Made by a program: the position numbers and the translations under genes. The notes under the pieces are model-generated. The model ran no database searches and had not been told where the DNA came from. It saw only the letters and a list, made by a program, of their open reading frames with translations. A DNA stretch of 64,000 bases from Azospirillum brasilense. GTDB taxonomy: Bacteria > Pseudomonadota > Alphaproteobacteria > Azospirillales > Azospirillaceae. Below are positions 18,636 to 27,463 of the stretch, piece after piece. How positions within the stretch are numbered: position 1 is the stretch's first letter; the number at the start of each line of letters is the position of its first letter. Where the stretch lies: positions 551,501 through 615,500 of the forward strand of contig NZ_CP059452.1 of NCBI RefSeq assembly GCF_022023855.1, written 5' to 3'.

Positions 18636-19655
18636 TCAGTCGCCGCCGAACTGGCGGTCGATCCACTCGCTCACCGCCGCCGGATCGAAGCGGAGGTCGA
18701 GCGGGATGCCGGCGATGGCGGCACGGCAATGCTCGATGAAGGCGCGCTCCGCCCGATTCATCTTGGCGGCGGGGTTCCACAGCAGATGGATGTCCACCGG
18801 CGCCACCCCCTCCTCCGGCGGCAGGGGCCACAGCAGGCCGTCGCGCACGTCGCGCTCCGCCACATGGCGGGGCAGCGGCCCGATCCCCAGCCCCACCGAG
18901 ATCATGCGCCGCACCTCGTCCAGATTGACCGAGGCACCGACGATCCGGCTCTCGATTCCCTCCTGCGCGCGGAAGACGGCCAACGGCGACAGCACCCCGC
19001 CGATCTGGTCGGAGGTGAAGGAGACGAACCCCTCGCTGCGCAGGTCGCCCAGCGTCAGGCCGGTGCGGCCGAACAGATGGTGCCGCGGCCCGCAGTAGAG
19101 GCGGTAGATCTGGCGGGCGAACAGCGCGTGCTCGACCAGCGGCGGCGGCTCCCGCATCAGGCAGAGGCCGAGCGAGCCGGTCTTCTGCTGGATCGCCATG
19201 TGGACGTCGGCGCTCGCCATCACGTCCAGCCGGAAGGTCACCTGCGGATGGGTGGCGTGAAAGCGCTCCAGAATGGCGTCGAACAGCAGCGACTGGATCC
19301 GGCTGGCCAGCAGGATTCGGATATGGCCGGAAATCTCCTCGCGGATGTCGCGCATCAGGACGGCGAAGCGGGAGATGTTGCCGTAGATCTCCAGCACCTC
19401 GGCGTAGATGATCTCCCCCGCCTCGGTCACCCGGAAGCGGCCCTGCCCGCGCTCGATCAGGCTGCGGCCCATCTGGTCCTCCAGCCGCTTCAGGGCCTGG
19501 GAGACCGCCGGCTGGGTCAGCCCGAGACGCTGCGCCGCGCGGGTCAGCCCCTGCTCCTGCACGATCACCATGAAGGTGCGCAGCAAGTTCCAGTCCAGCT
19601 GGTGGCCCAGCCGTTCCAGATCGCGCGCCGTCATCGGGGGAAAACCCATCGCCAT
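18636..19655 (-). CDS. LysR-family transcriptional regulator
   Basis: A 339-residue LTTR. The winged helix-turn-helix is near residues 20-80 (LDWNLLRTFMVIVQEQGLTR, AAQRLGLTQPAVSQALKRLE) and is followed by an effector-binding domain (GHIRILLASRIQSLLFDAIL). It is transcribed divergently from the deacylase and ABC transporter genes, the usual geometry for an LTTR controlling a neighbouring catabolic operon. The start may be this ATG or the in-frame ATG 21 bases inside (MTARDLERL); the regulatory domain is complete either way. The inducer is unknown. Confidence 0.9.
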   Translation of the reverse strand: MAMGFPPMTARDLERLGHQLDWNLLRTFMVIVQEQGLTRAAQRLGLTQPAVSQALKRLEDQMGRSLIERGQGRFRVTEAGEIIYAEVLEIYGNISRFAVLMRDIREEISGHIRILLASRIQSLLFDAILERFHATHPQVTFRLDVMASADVHMAIQQKTGSLGLCLMREPPPLVEHALFARQIYRLYCGPRHHLFGRTGLTLGDLRSEGFVSFTSDQIGGVLSPLAVFRAQEGIESRIVGASVNLDEVRRMISVGLGIGPLPRHVAERDVRDGLLWPLPPEEGVAPVDIHLLWNPAAKMNRAERAFIEHCRAAIAGIPLDLRFDPAAVSEWIDRQFGGD

Positions 19656-19870
19656 AAATCCTGCTTATGTCGGCAATGAGGATTATCGATTTGGCGAAGG
19701 ATGAGAAGCTGAATTGTAATACGCCTGTCGTCAGCGGTCGATCCCCGGCGGCGCCCGACCGGGCAAAACCAGGGTCATAGTCCGAAAGTCGAAATCGCCA
19801 CAGTTTCTTTCCGGAGATTTGCCGACACACACGGACGACTGCGCGGCGGAGTGGTAAGAACGGAGTCGTC

Positions 19871-21184
19871 ATGCCCGCATCCGACGAGGGTGGGCGGAGC
19901 ATTGCAGCCGTGGACCGGGATGCGATCCTGGGCGCGGTCGCGACGCTGCGCGAGGATGGAGTGCGCCTGCTGTCCGATCTGGTCCGGAGCCCCAGCCTGC
20001 TGGGGCAGGAAGGCCCGGCGCAGGATCTGATGGAACGGATCTTCCGGGACATGGGCCTGGAGGTGGACCGCTTCGCCATCGACGAGGAGGCGCTGAAGGC
20101 CCAGCCCGGCTGGTCCCCCTCGCTGATCTCCTACGAAGGCCGCGAGAACGTCGTCGGCGTCCACAAGCCCCGGCGCGCGACCGGCAAGTCGCTGATCTTG
20201 AACGGCCACATCGACGTGGTGCCGACCGGGCCGGAGGAGCTGTGGTCCGCCCCGCCCTTCGAGCCGGTGGTCCGCGACGGGCGCCTCTACGGGCGCGGCG
20301 CCGGCGACATGAAGGCGGGCATCGCCGCCTACGTCATGGCCTTCAAGGCGCTGCAAAGCCTGGGCGTCCAGCCCGCCGCACCGGTCTATCTCCAGTCGGT
20401 GGTCGAGGAGGAATGCACCGGCAACGGCGCGCTCGCCTGCGTCGCCCGCGGCTACAAGGCCGACGCCGCGGTGATCCCGGAGCCCTTCAACCACACGCTC
20501 CAGATCGCCCAGGTCGGCGTGATCCGCTGCGAGCTGGAGGTGACGGGCCGACCCGCCCATGTGCTCGACACCGGCGCCGGGCTGAACGCCATCGAGGCGG
20601 CTTTCCGTGTGCTCAAGCATCTTAAGGCGCTGGAATCGGCCTGGAACCACCCCGACGGGCGGCATCCCGCCTACGCCCACCATCACCACCCCTACAACCT
20701 CAACGTCGGGCACATCGACGGCGGCGAATGGGCGTCCTCCGTGCCCACCCGCTGCCGGATGGAGCTGCGCTTCGGCTTCCCGCCGGGCCGCGCCGCCGCC
20801 GAGGTCAGCGCCGAGATCGAGCGCGCGGTGGCCGAAGCCTGCCGCAGCGATTCCGATCTCAAGGGAATCGACGCCCGCGTCGTCTTCCGCGGCTTCCAGG
20901 CGGAGGGCTGCACGCTGGACCCCGATCACCCGATGCTGGAGGCGCTGGACGCCGCGCACCGGTCGATCTTCGGGACCCCGGCGCCGAAGCTGGCCCAGAC
21001 CTGCACCACCGACGTCCGCAACTTCCTGCTCTACGGCGACACGCCGGCCACCTGCTACGGCCCGGAGGCGGAGCGCATCCACGGCATCGACGAGTCCGTC
21101 TCGCTCGACAGCATGGCGAAGGTGACCGCCGTGCTCGCTCTGTTCATGGCCGACTGGTGCGGCCTCGAATCCATCGATCCATAA
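19871..21184 (+). CDS. M20-family ArgE/DapE-like deacylase
   Basis: A 437-residue cytosolic metallohydrolase. It has the M20 metal-site motifs NGHIDVVPTGPEELW, GRGAGDMKAGIAAYVMA and VVEEECTGNGAL with its catalytic EE pair, and the dimerisation-domain segment TGRPAHVLDTGAG. Family members hydrolyse N-acyl amino acids or N-succinyl-diaminopimelate. As first gene of a transporter and hydrolase cluster, this one probably cleaves an imported N-acylated compound rather than serving in arginine or lysine biosynthesis. The region upstream, between it and the LysR gene, should carry the promoter. The substrate is unknown. Confidence 0.87.
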   Translation: MPASDEGGRSIAAVDRDAILGAVATLREDGVRLLSDLVRSPSLLGQEGPAQDLMERIFRDMGLEVDRFAIDEEALKAQPGWSPSLISYEGRENVVGVHKPRRATGKSLILNGHIDVVPTGPEELWSAPPFEPVVRDGRLYGRGAGDMKAGIAAYVMAFKALQSLGVQPAAPVYLQSVVEEECTGNGALACVARGYKADAAVIPEPFNHTLQIAQVGVIRCELEVTGRPAHVLDTGAGLNAIEAAFRVLKHLKALESAWNHPDGRHPAYAHHHHPYNLNVGHIDGGEWASSVPTRCRMELRFGFPPGRAAAEVSAEIERAVAEACRSDSDLKGIDARVVFRGFQAEGCTLDPDHPMLEALDAAHRSIFGTPAPKLAQTCTTDVRNFLLYGDTPATCYGPEAERIHGIDESVSLDSMAKVTAVLALFMADWCGLESIDP

Positions 21185-21224
21185 CGGTCGCGTGACGAGA
21201 ATCAACAATAAGGGGGCTTCAGAC

Positions 21225-22835
21225 ATGAGCAATCGTTTGCGTCACTTTCGTCAAACCCTGACCGCCGCGGCACTGGCCGCAGCATTGGCGGCGCCGCTGG
21301 CGCTGACCGTGCCCGGTGTCGCCGTGGCGCAGGAGCGCGGCGGCACGATGAACATCATCGTCCAGCCGGAACCGCCGATCCTGGTGCTGGGCCTGAACCA
21401 GCAGGGTCCGACGCAGACGGTCGCCGGCAAGATCTACCAGGGCCTGCTGACCTTCGGCTTCGACCTGAAGCCGCAGCCGGAACTGGCGGAAAGCTGGGAG
21501 GTCTCGCCCGACGGCAAGGTCTACACCTTCAAGCTGGTGAAGAACGCCAAGTGGCACGACGGCAAGCCCTTCACCGCCCACGACGTGGTCTTCTCCACCT
21601 CCAAATTCCTGATGGAAACCCACCCGCGCGCCCGCGCCACCTTCTCCAAGTGCGAGAAGATCGAGGCGCTGGACGACCACACCGTCCAGTTCACGCTGAA
21701 GGAGCCGTTCGGCCCGTTCCTCCAGGCCTTCGAGGTGTCGTCGGCCCCGATGATGCCGAAGCACATCTATGAAGGGACCGACTTCAAGGCCAATCCGGCC
21801 AACGCCACCCCCATCGGCACCGGCCCCTTCAAGTTCAAGGAGTGGAACAAGGGCTCCTACATCCACCTCGTCCGCAACGACGAATACTGGAAGGCCGGCA
21901 AGCCGTACCTGGACGACATCTATTTCCGCGTGATCCCCGACGCCGCCTCGCGCGCCGTCGCCGTGGAGCAGGGCACCGTCCAGCAGACCCAGTTCAACGA
22001 CATCGAGACCTTCGACGTCCCGCGCCTGAAGGGCCTGCCCAACGTCGAAATGACGACCAAGGGCTACGAGTTCTTCGCGCCGCTGTCCTGGATCGAGATC
22101 AACACGCGCAACAAGCCGCTGGACGACAAGCGCTTCCGGCAGGCGATGATGCACGCCATCGACCGCAAGTTCATCCGCGACAAGATCTGGTTCGGCCTCG
22201 GCCGTCCGGCGACCGGCCCGGTGAACTCGGTCACCCGCTTCCACGAAGCCAACGTCAAGAAGTACGACTTCGACCCGAAGAAGGCCGAGGCGCTGCTCGA
22301 GGAGGCCGGCTACAAGAAGGGCGCCGACGGCACGCGCGCCAAGGTCCGCCTGCTCGTCATGCCCTACGGCGAGACCTGGACCCGCCTCGGCGAGTATGTG
22401 AAGCAGGCGATGAAGCGCGTCGGCGTCGACGTGACGCTGGAGACCACCGACGCCGCCGGCTGGGTCAACCGGGTGTCCAACTGGGACTACGACCTGAGCT
22501 TCAACTTCGTCTACCAGTACGGCGACCCGGCGCTCGGCGTGACGCGCACCTACGTCTCGGAGAACATCCGCAAGGGCGTGATGTTCTCCAACACCATGGG
22601 CTACTCCAACCCCGAGGTGGACAAGCTGTTCGCCCAGGCCGCCCAGACCAACAAGGACGATGAGCGCCAGCAGCTCTACTCCGCCGCCCAGAAGATCCTG
22701 GTCGAGGACGTGCCCGTCGCTTGGCTGCTGGAGATGGAGTTCCCGACCTTCGTGGACAAGCGCTTCAAGAACGCCGTCACGACCGCCATCGGCGTGAACG
22801 AGAGCTACGACAGCGTCTACATGGTCAAGAAGTAA
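21225..22835 (+). CDS. Dipeptide/oligopeptide-type ABC transporter substrate-binding protein
   Basis: A 536-residue periplasmic binding protein of the SBP_bac_5 family. It has a Sec signal peptide (TAAALAAALAAPLALTVPGVAVAQ), then TYTFKL-type segments such as DGKVYTFKLVKNAKWHDGKPFTA, GTGPFKF and INTRNKPLDDKRFRQAMMHAIDR. The start was placed at the ATG behind AAGGGGGC rather than a start 33 bases upstream. It delivers its ligand to the two permeases and fused ATPase encoded downstream. Family ligands include peptides, opines, glutathione and other compounds, so the name does not fix the substrate. Confidence 0.9.
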   Translation: MSNRLRHFRQTLTAAALAAALAAPLALTVPGVAVAQERGGTMNIIVQPEPPILVLGLNQQGPTQTVAGKIYQGLLTFGFDLKPQPELAESWEVSPDGKVYTFKLVKNAKWHDGKPFTAHDVVFSTSKFLMETHPRARATFSKCEKIEALDDHTVQFTLKEPFGPFLQAFEVSSAPMMPKHIYEGTDFKANPANATPIGTGPFKFKEWNKGSYIHLVRNDEYWKAGKPYLDDIYFRVIPDAASRAVAVEQGTVQQTQFNDIETFDVPRLKGLPNVEMTTKGYEFFAPLSWIEINTRNKPLDDKRFRQAMMHAIDRKFIRDKIWFGLGRPATGPVNSVTRFHEANVKKYDFDPKKAEALLEEAGYKKGADGTRAKVRLLVMPYGETWTRLGEYVKQAMKRVGVDVTLETTDAAGWVNRVSNWDYDLSFNFVYQYGDPALGVTRTYVSENIRKGVMFSNTMGYSNPEVDKLFAQAAQTNKDDERQQLYSAAQKILVEDVPVAWLLEMEFPTFVDKRFKNAVTTAIGVNESYDSVYMVKK

Positions 22836-22863
22836 GAAAAGGGAGCGGTTGCCCCCACCCCAT

Positions 22864-22923
22864 CCCTCCCCCGCTTCGCAGGGGAGGGGGCCAAATTCCC
22901 TCCCTTGCGATAGCGGGGGAGGG
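22864..22923. repeat. GC-rich intergenic palindromic element, two hairpins
   Basis: Two adjacent hairpins, CCCTCCCC with GGGGAGGG (22864-22888) and CCCTCCC with GGGAGGG (22898-22923), between the binding-protein and permease genes. The same C/T-rich left arm and G/A-rich right arm recurs in four other intergenic gaps of this window, so it looks like a dispersed REP-like element. It may moderate transcript ends between the highly expressed binding protein and the permeases. Confidence 0.6.
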
Positions 22924-22961
22924 TTAGGGAGGGGGGCAAAACGCATCCCGGGAGTGACAAC

Positions 22962-23942
22962 ATGCCCCGCATCGCCCTATTCATCTCACAGAGGCTGGTG
23001 AAGGCGGTCTTCGTCGTTCTGGCGATCGCCGTGTTCAACTTCTTCCTGGTCCACGCCGCGCCCGGCGATCCCGCCGCGGTGATGGCGGGCGAGGCCGGGG
23101 CCGCCGATGCCAAGTTCGTCGAACAGCTCCGTCAGCAGTTCGGCCTCGACCGCCCCCTGTACGAGCAGCTCGGCACCTACATGTCCAAGGTGGTGCAGGC
23201 CGACCTCGGCTATTCCTACCGCCAGCAGCGTCCCGTCTTCGACCTGCTGATGGACCGCCTGCCCGTCACCCTGTCGCTGACGCTGACCGCCTTCGTGCTG
23301 GCCCTGCTGGGCGGCATCGCGCTGGGCACGCTGGCGGCGATGCGCGCCGGTACCTGGTCGGACACCGCCATCACCGTGGTCGGGCTGACCGCCTACGCGA
23401 CGCCGATCTTCTGGATCGGCCTGATGCTGATCCTTCTCTTCTCGGTCAATCTCGGCTGGCTGCCCGCCTTCGGCACGGAAAGCATCGGCGCCGGCTACAC
23501 CGGCTGGGACGCCTTCGTCGACCGGGCGAAGCACCTCGTGCTGCCGGTGACCACGCTCGGCCTCTTCTACATGGCCGTCTACACCCGGCTGACCCGCGCC
23601 TCGATCCTGGAGGTGCGCGACATGGACTTCGTCAAGACGGCGCGGGCCAAGGGCCTGCCGGAATGGCGCATCGTGTCGGTGCACATCCTGCGCAACGCCA
23701 TCCTGCCCGTCATCACGGTGGCGGGGTTCCAGGCGGGCCACCTGATCGGCGGCTCCATCCTGATCGAGACCGTCTTCGCGCTCCCCGGCATCGGGCGCCT
23801 CGCCTTCGAGGCCGTGTTGCAGCGCGACTATCAGGTCCTGCTCGGCATCTTCCTTCTGACCTCGGTGGTGGTGGTGGTGTTCAACCTGCTGACCGACCTG
23901 ATCTATTCCCTCGTCGATCCGCGCATCGAGGTGGCGCCATGA
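22962..23942 (+). CDS. ABC transporter permease, DppB type
   Basis: A 326-residue inner-membrane permease with about six membrane segments. The N-terminal LVKAVFVVLAIAVFNFFLVHAAPGDPA is typical of DppB/OppB. The EAA loop region is TRASILEVRDMDFVKTARAKGL, where the ATPase docks. It overlaps the next permease by four bases (ATGA). The ATG is preceded by CGGGAGTG. Confidence 0.92.
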   Translation: MPRIALFISQRLVKAVFVVLAIAVFNFFLVHAAPGDPAAVMAGEAGAADAKFVEQLRQQFGLDRPLYEQLGTYMSKVVQADLGYSYRQQRPVFDLLMDRLPVTLSLTLTAFVLALLGGIALGTLAAMRAGTWSDTAITVVGLTAYATPIFWIGLMLILLFSVNLGWLPAFGTESIGAGYTGWDAFVDRAKHLVLPVTTLGLFYMAVYTRLTRASILEVRDMDFVKTARAKGLPEWRIVSVHILRNAILPVITVAGFQAGHLIGGSILIETVFALPGIGRLAFEAVLQRDYQVLLGIFLLTSVVVVVFNLLTDLIYSLVDPRIEVAP

Positions 23943-24811
23943 CCGCCGCGGCCATCGCCCCCGCCCGCAAGGGCTCCGGCTTCTGGGGCGCCTTCGCCCG
24001 CAACAAGGGCGCGGTGATCGGTCTGGCCTTCCTGACCCTGATCATCCTGATGGCGGCCTTCGCCGACGTGCTCTATCCGGACAGCCCGTGGGACATGACC
24101 GCGATGCCCTTCCAGCCGCCGCTGTCGGAGGATGCGCTGCTCGGCTCCGACACGCTGGGCCGCGACATCGCGGCGGGCATCGCCCATGGGGCGCGGGTGT
24201 CGCTGCTGATCGGGCTGACCTCGACCGCCGTCGCCGTGCTGATCGGCGTGTTCCTGGGGGCCGTCTCCGGCTTCTACGGCGGGCGCGTCGACGATCTGGT
24301 GATGCGCTTCACCGAGCTGTTCCAGACCATCCCGAACTTCGTGCTGGCCGTGGTGCTGGTGGCGATCTTCACGCCGTCGCTGACCTCCATCGTGCTGGCC
24401 ATCGCCATCGTCTCCTGGCCGCCGCTGGCGCGGCTGGCGCGCGGCGAGTTCATGAGCCTGCGGAGCCGCGAATTCGTGCACGCCGCGGTGACCACCGGCC
24501 AGTCGAACATGACGATCATCTGGCGCCAGATCCTGCCCAACAGCCTGTCGCCGATCATCGTGTCGGCCTCGCTGATGGTGGCGACGGCGATCCTGCTGGA
24601 AAGTTCCCTCTCCTTCCTCGGGCTCGGCGATCCGAACCTGATGAGCTGGGGCTACATGGTGGGTGCGGCCCGCACCGTGATCCGTCAGGCTTGGTGGATG
24701 AGCTTCTTCCCCGGCATCGCGATCCTTCTGACCGTGCTCGCCCTCAACCTCGTGGGTGAGGGGCTGAACGACGCGCTGAATCCCAAGCTGGCGCGAAAGG
24801 GCCGTTCCTGA
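23939..24811 (+). CDS. ABC transporter permease, DppC type
   Basis: A 290-residue permease with the OppC N-terminal segment (FARNKGAVIGLAFLTLIILMAA), LLGSDTLGRDIAAGIAHGAR and the EAA-type loop SREFVHAAVTTGQSNMTII. The ATG overlaps the DppB-type stop in ATGA; the frame is open further upstream but that lies inside the previous gene. The stop overlaps the ATP-binding protein start by one base (TGATG). Confidence 0.92.
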   Translation: MTAAAIAPARKGSGFWGAFARNKGAVIGLAFLTLIILMAAFADVLYPDSPWDMTAMPFQPPLSEDALLGSDTLGRDIAAGIAHGARVSLLIGLTSTAVAVLIGVFLGAVSGFYGGRVDDLVMRFTELFQTIPNFVLAVVLVAIFTPSLTSIVLAIAIVSWPPLARLARGEFMSLRSREFVHAAVTTGQSNMTIIWRQILPNSLSPIIVSASLMVATAILLESSLSFLGLGDPNLMSWGYMVGAARTVIRQAWWMSFFPGIAILLTVLALNLVGEGLNDALNPKLARKGRS

Positions 24812-26475
24812 TGACCGAGACGCCTCTCCTCGACGTCCGCAACCTGACCATCGACCTGCCGCGCGGCGCCGACCGTCCGCACGCGGTCGAGGACCTGACC
24901 TTCACGCTGGAGCCTGGGGAAATCCTCTGCGTGGTCGGCGAGTCCGGGTCGGGCAAGTCGATGACCGCGCACGCCGTGATGGGCCTGCTGCCCAAGGCGG
25001 TGACGGTGTCGTCCGGCGAGATCCGCCACCAGGGCACCAATGTGTTCAGCCTGCCGGAGCGCGACCAGCGCGCGCTTCGCGGCGGCCGCATCGCCATGAT
25101 CTTCCAGGAGCCGATGACGGCGCTGAACCCGCTGATGCGGGTCGGTGACCAGATCGACGAGGTGCTGCGCTACCACACCACGCTCGACCGCGCCGCCCGC
25201 CGGGCGCGCGTGGTGGAGCTCCTCGCCTCGGTCGGCCTGCCGGAGCCGGACCATCTGCGCCGCAGCTACCCGTTCCGCCTGTCGGGCGGCCAGCGCCAGC
25301 GCGTGATGATTGCCATGGCGCTGGCGGTCGAGCCGGACATCCTGATCGCCGACGAGCCGACGACCGCGCTCGATGTCACCACCCAGAAGCAGATTCTGGA
25401 GCTGATCCAGGACATCCAGGCCAAGCGCCGCATGGGCGTGATGTTCATCACCCACGACTTCGGCGTGGTGGCGGAGATCGCCCACCGCGTGGCGGTGATG
25501 CAGCGCGGCCAGATCGTCGAGATCGGCACCGCCGAGGAGGTCCTGAACCGTCCGAAGCACCCCTACACCCGCCAGCTCATCGCCGCCGTCCCGCACCTGA
25601 TCGAGCACCGCGAGGACTTCACCCACGCGCGCCAGCCGGTGCTGACGGCGGAGAAGGTGTGCAAGACCTTCCACCTCGGCGGCGGCTTCTTCACGCCGGG
25701 GCGCAAGGTGGTGGCGGGCGACGACCTGTCGCTGACCATCCACCAGGGCGAGACGGTCGGGCTGGTCGGCGAATCCGGCTCCGGCAAGTCGACGCTGGGC
25801 CGCTCCATCGTCGGATTGATCAAGCCGGACTCGGGCAGGATCCTGTTCGAAGGGGTCGATCTGCTGTCGCTGTCGCGCCCGGCCTTCCGGCCCTACCGGC
25901 GGCACGTGCAGATGGTCTTCCAGGACCCCTACGCCTCGCTGAACCCGCGCCACACCGTGGGCGACATCATCACCCAGGGGCCGGTGGCCTTCGGCGAGGA
26001 CCGCAGCAAGGCGCTCGACAAGGCGAAGGCACTGTTGAAGCTCGTCGGGCTCGACGCCTCGGCGGCGGAGCGCTTCCCGCATGAGTTCTCCGGCGGGCAG
26101 CGCCAGCGCATCTCCATCGCCCGCGCCCTGGCGCTGGAGCCGAAGCTGCTGGTCGCCGACGAGCCGGTGTCGGCGCTCGACGTGTCGGTGCAGGCGCAGG
26201 TGCTCGACCTGCTGGAGGATCTGCGGCACCGGCTGAACCTGTCGATGCTGTTCATCACCCACGACCTGCGCATCGCCGCCCAGATCTGCGACACCATCGC
26301 GGTCATGCAGAAGGGCCGCATCGTCGAGATCGGCCCGGCGAAGGAGGTGTTCGGCAACCCGCAGCACGCCTACACCCGCACCCTCCTGGACGCCATCCCC
26401 GGCAAGGGCTGGACCATCCCGGAGGATGTGGTTCCGGTGACGCGGCGGTCGGCCGCCCTGCGCAACAGCGCCTGA
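24811..26475 (+). CDS. Dipeptide-type ABC transporter ATP-binding protein, DppD-DppF fusion
   Basis: A 554-residue protein with two complete ABC domains. The first (about 1-265) has GESGSGKSMTAHAVMG and LSGGQRQRVMIAMAL; the second (about 275-545) has GESGSGKSTLGRS and FSGGQRQRISIARAL, with IADEPTTALDV and VADEPVSALDV as Walker B regions. Fused DppD-DppF ATPases are common in alphaproteobacteria. It powers the two permeases encoded immediately upstream, with one-base coupling. Confidence 0.93.
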   Translation: MTETPLLDVRNLTIDLPRGADRPHAVEDLTFTLEPGEILCVVGESGSGKSMTAHAVMGLLPKAVTVSSGEIRHQGTNVFSLPERDQRALRGGRIAMIFQEPMTALNPLMRVGDQIDEVLRYHTTLDRAARRARVVELLASVGLPEPDHLRRSYPFRLSGGQRQRVMIAMALAVEPDILIADEPTTALDVTTQKQILELIQDIQAKRRMGVMFITHDFGVVAEIAHRVAVMQRGQIVEIGTAEEVLNRPKHPYTRQLIAAVPHLIEHREDFTHARQPVLTAEKVCKTFHLGGGFFTPGRKVVAGDDLSLTIHQGETVGLVGESGSGKSTLGRSIVGLIKPDSGRILFEGVDLLSLSRPAFRPYRRHVQMVFQDPYASLNPRHTVGDIITQGPVAFGEDRSKALDKAKALLKLVGLDASAAERFPHEFSGGQRQRISIARALALEPKLLVADEPVSALDVSVQAQVLDLLEDLRHRLNLSMLFITHDLRIAAQICDTIAVMQKGRIVEIGPAKEVFGNPQHAYTRTLLDAIPGKGWTIPEDVVPVTRRSAALRNSA

Positions 26476-26485
26476 CGGTACGAGG

Positions 26486-27436
26486 ATGAAAGTCGCCGTC
26501 ATCGGGGCCGGGGCGGTCGGCGGGCTAATCGCCGCGCGGCTGACCGCGGCCGGGCTGCCGGCCTCGCTGGTCGCCCGGCGGCGGACGCTCGACACGCTGC
26601 GGCGCGACGGGCTGACGGTCGAAGGCCCCTCGGGCCGTCCGGTGACGGTGCGGCCGCTGGTGACCGACGACACGCTGGCCCTCGGCCCGCAGGACGTGGT
26701 GGTGCTGGCGGTGCCCGCGCCGCTGCTGACCGACGTGCTGGACCTGCTTCTTCCCCTGCTGGGGCCGAAGACGCGGCTGGTGCCGGTGGTCGGCGGCATT
26801 CCCTGGTGGTACCCGGCGGGCGAGGCCATCGGCGGCCCGTTGGCTGTAGTCGATCCGAAGGGGCTGCTGTCGGACGCCATCCCGGCGGACCGCATCGTCG
26901 GCGCCGTCGCCCGCGTGGCCGTGGAGCGGCGAACCCCCGGCTATCTGCGGCATCTCGGCGGGCTGCGTCTCGCCCTCGGTCCGGTGGCGGGGAGCGAGGG
27001 TGCCAGGGATCTGGCAGCTCTGTTCGGGGCAGGCGGCTTCAACGCGCTGGCCGTGCCGGACATCCGGGCGGAGGTGTGGACGGCGCTGCTGGCACCCTTC
27101 GCCTTCGGCCTGCTCGGCCTCGCCACCGGCAAGACGGCGCAGGAGATCGCCCACGACGACGCGCTGCAGCCGACCTTCGCCGCGGTGGTGGAGGACGTGC
27201 TGGCCCTGTCGGAGGCGCTCGGCCATCCCGCGGCGGCGAAGGTCGAGGATGTGTGGACCATGGCCCAGCATCCGGGCCGCATCCGGCCGGCGCTGCGCGC
27301 CGACGTGGCGGCAGGCCGGCGGGCGGAGATCGAGGCGGTGCTGGACGCGCCGCTGGAATTGGCAAACAGGGCGGGGCTGAGCCTGCCCACGGTGACCGGA
27401 CTGCTGACCGCGGTTCGCGCCGACACTCAACAATAA
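26486..27436 (+). CDS. Ketopantoate reductase-like (ApbA/PanE family) oxidoreductase
   Basis: A 316-residue protein that begins MKVAVIGAGAVGGLIAARL, the Rossmann fold of 2-dehydropantoate 2-reductases, and has the C-terminal helical ApbA domain (VWTALLAPFAFGLLGLATGK). The family reduces 2-oxo acids with NADPH. Here, inside a catabolic transporter operon, reduction or oxidation of a pathway-specific keto/hydroxy acid is more likely than pantothenate synthesis. It lies ten bases after the ATPase gene. Confidence 0.8.
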   Translation: MKVAVIGAGAVGGLIAARLTAAGLPASLVARRRTLDTLRRDGLTVEGPSGRPVTVRPLVTDDTLALGPQDVVVLAVPAPLLTDVLDLLLPLLGPKTRLVPVVGGIPWWYPAGEAIGGPLAVVDPKGLLSDAIPADRIVGAVARVAVERRTPGYLRHLGGLRLALGPVAGSEGARDLAALFGAGGFNALAVPDIRAEVWTALLAPFAFGLLGLATGKTAQEIAHDDALQPTFAAVVEDVLALSEALGHPAAAKVEDVWTMAQHPGRIRPALRADVAAGRRAEIEAVLDAPLELANRAGLSLPTVTGLLTAVRADTQQ

Positions 27437-27463
27437 TTCGGAATTGGGATCGGGATAGGGACC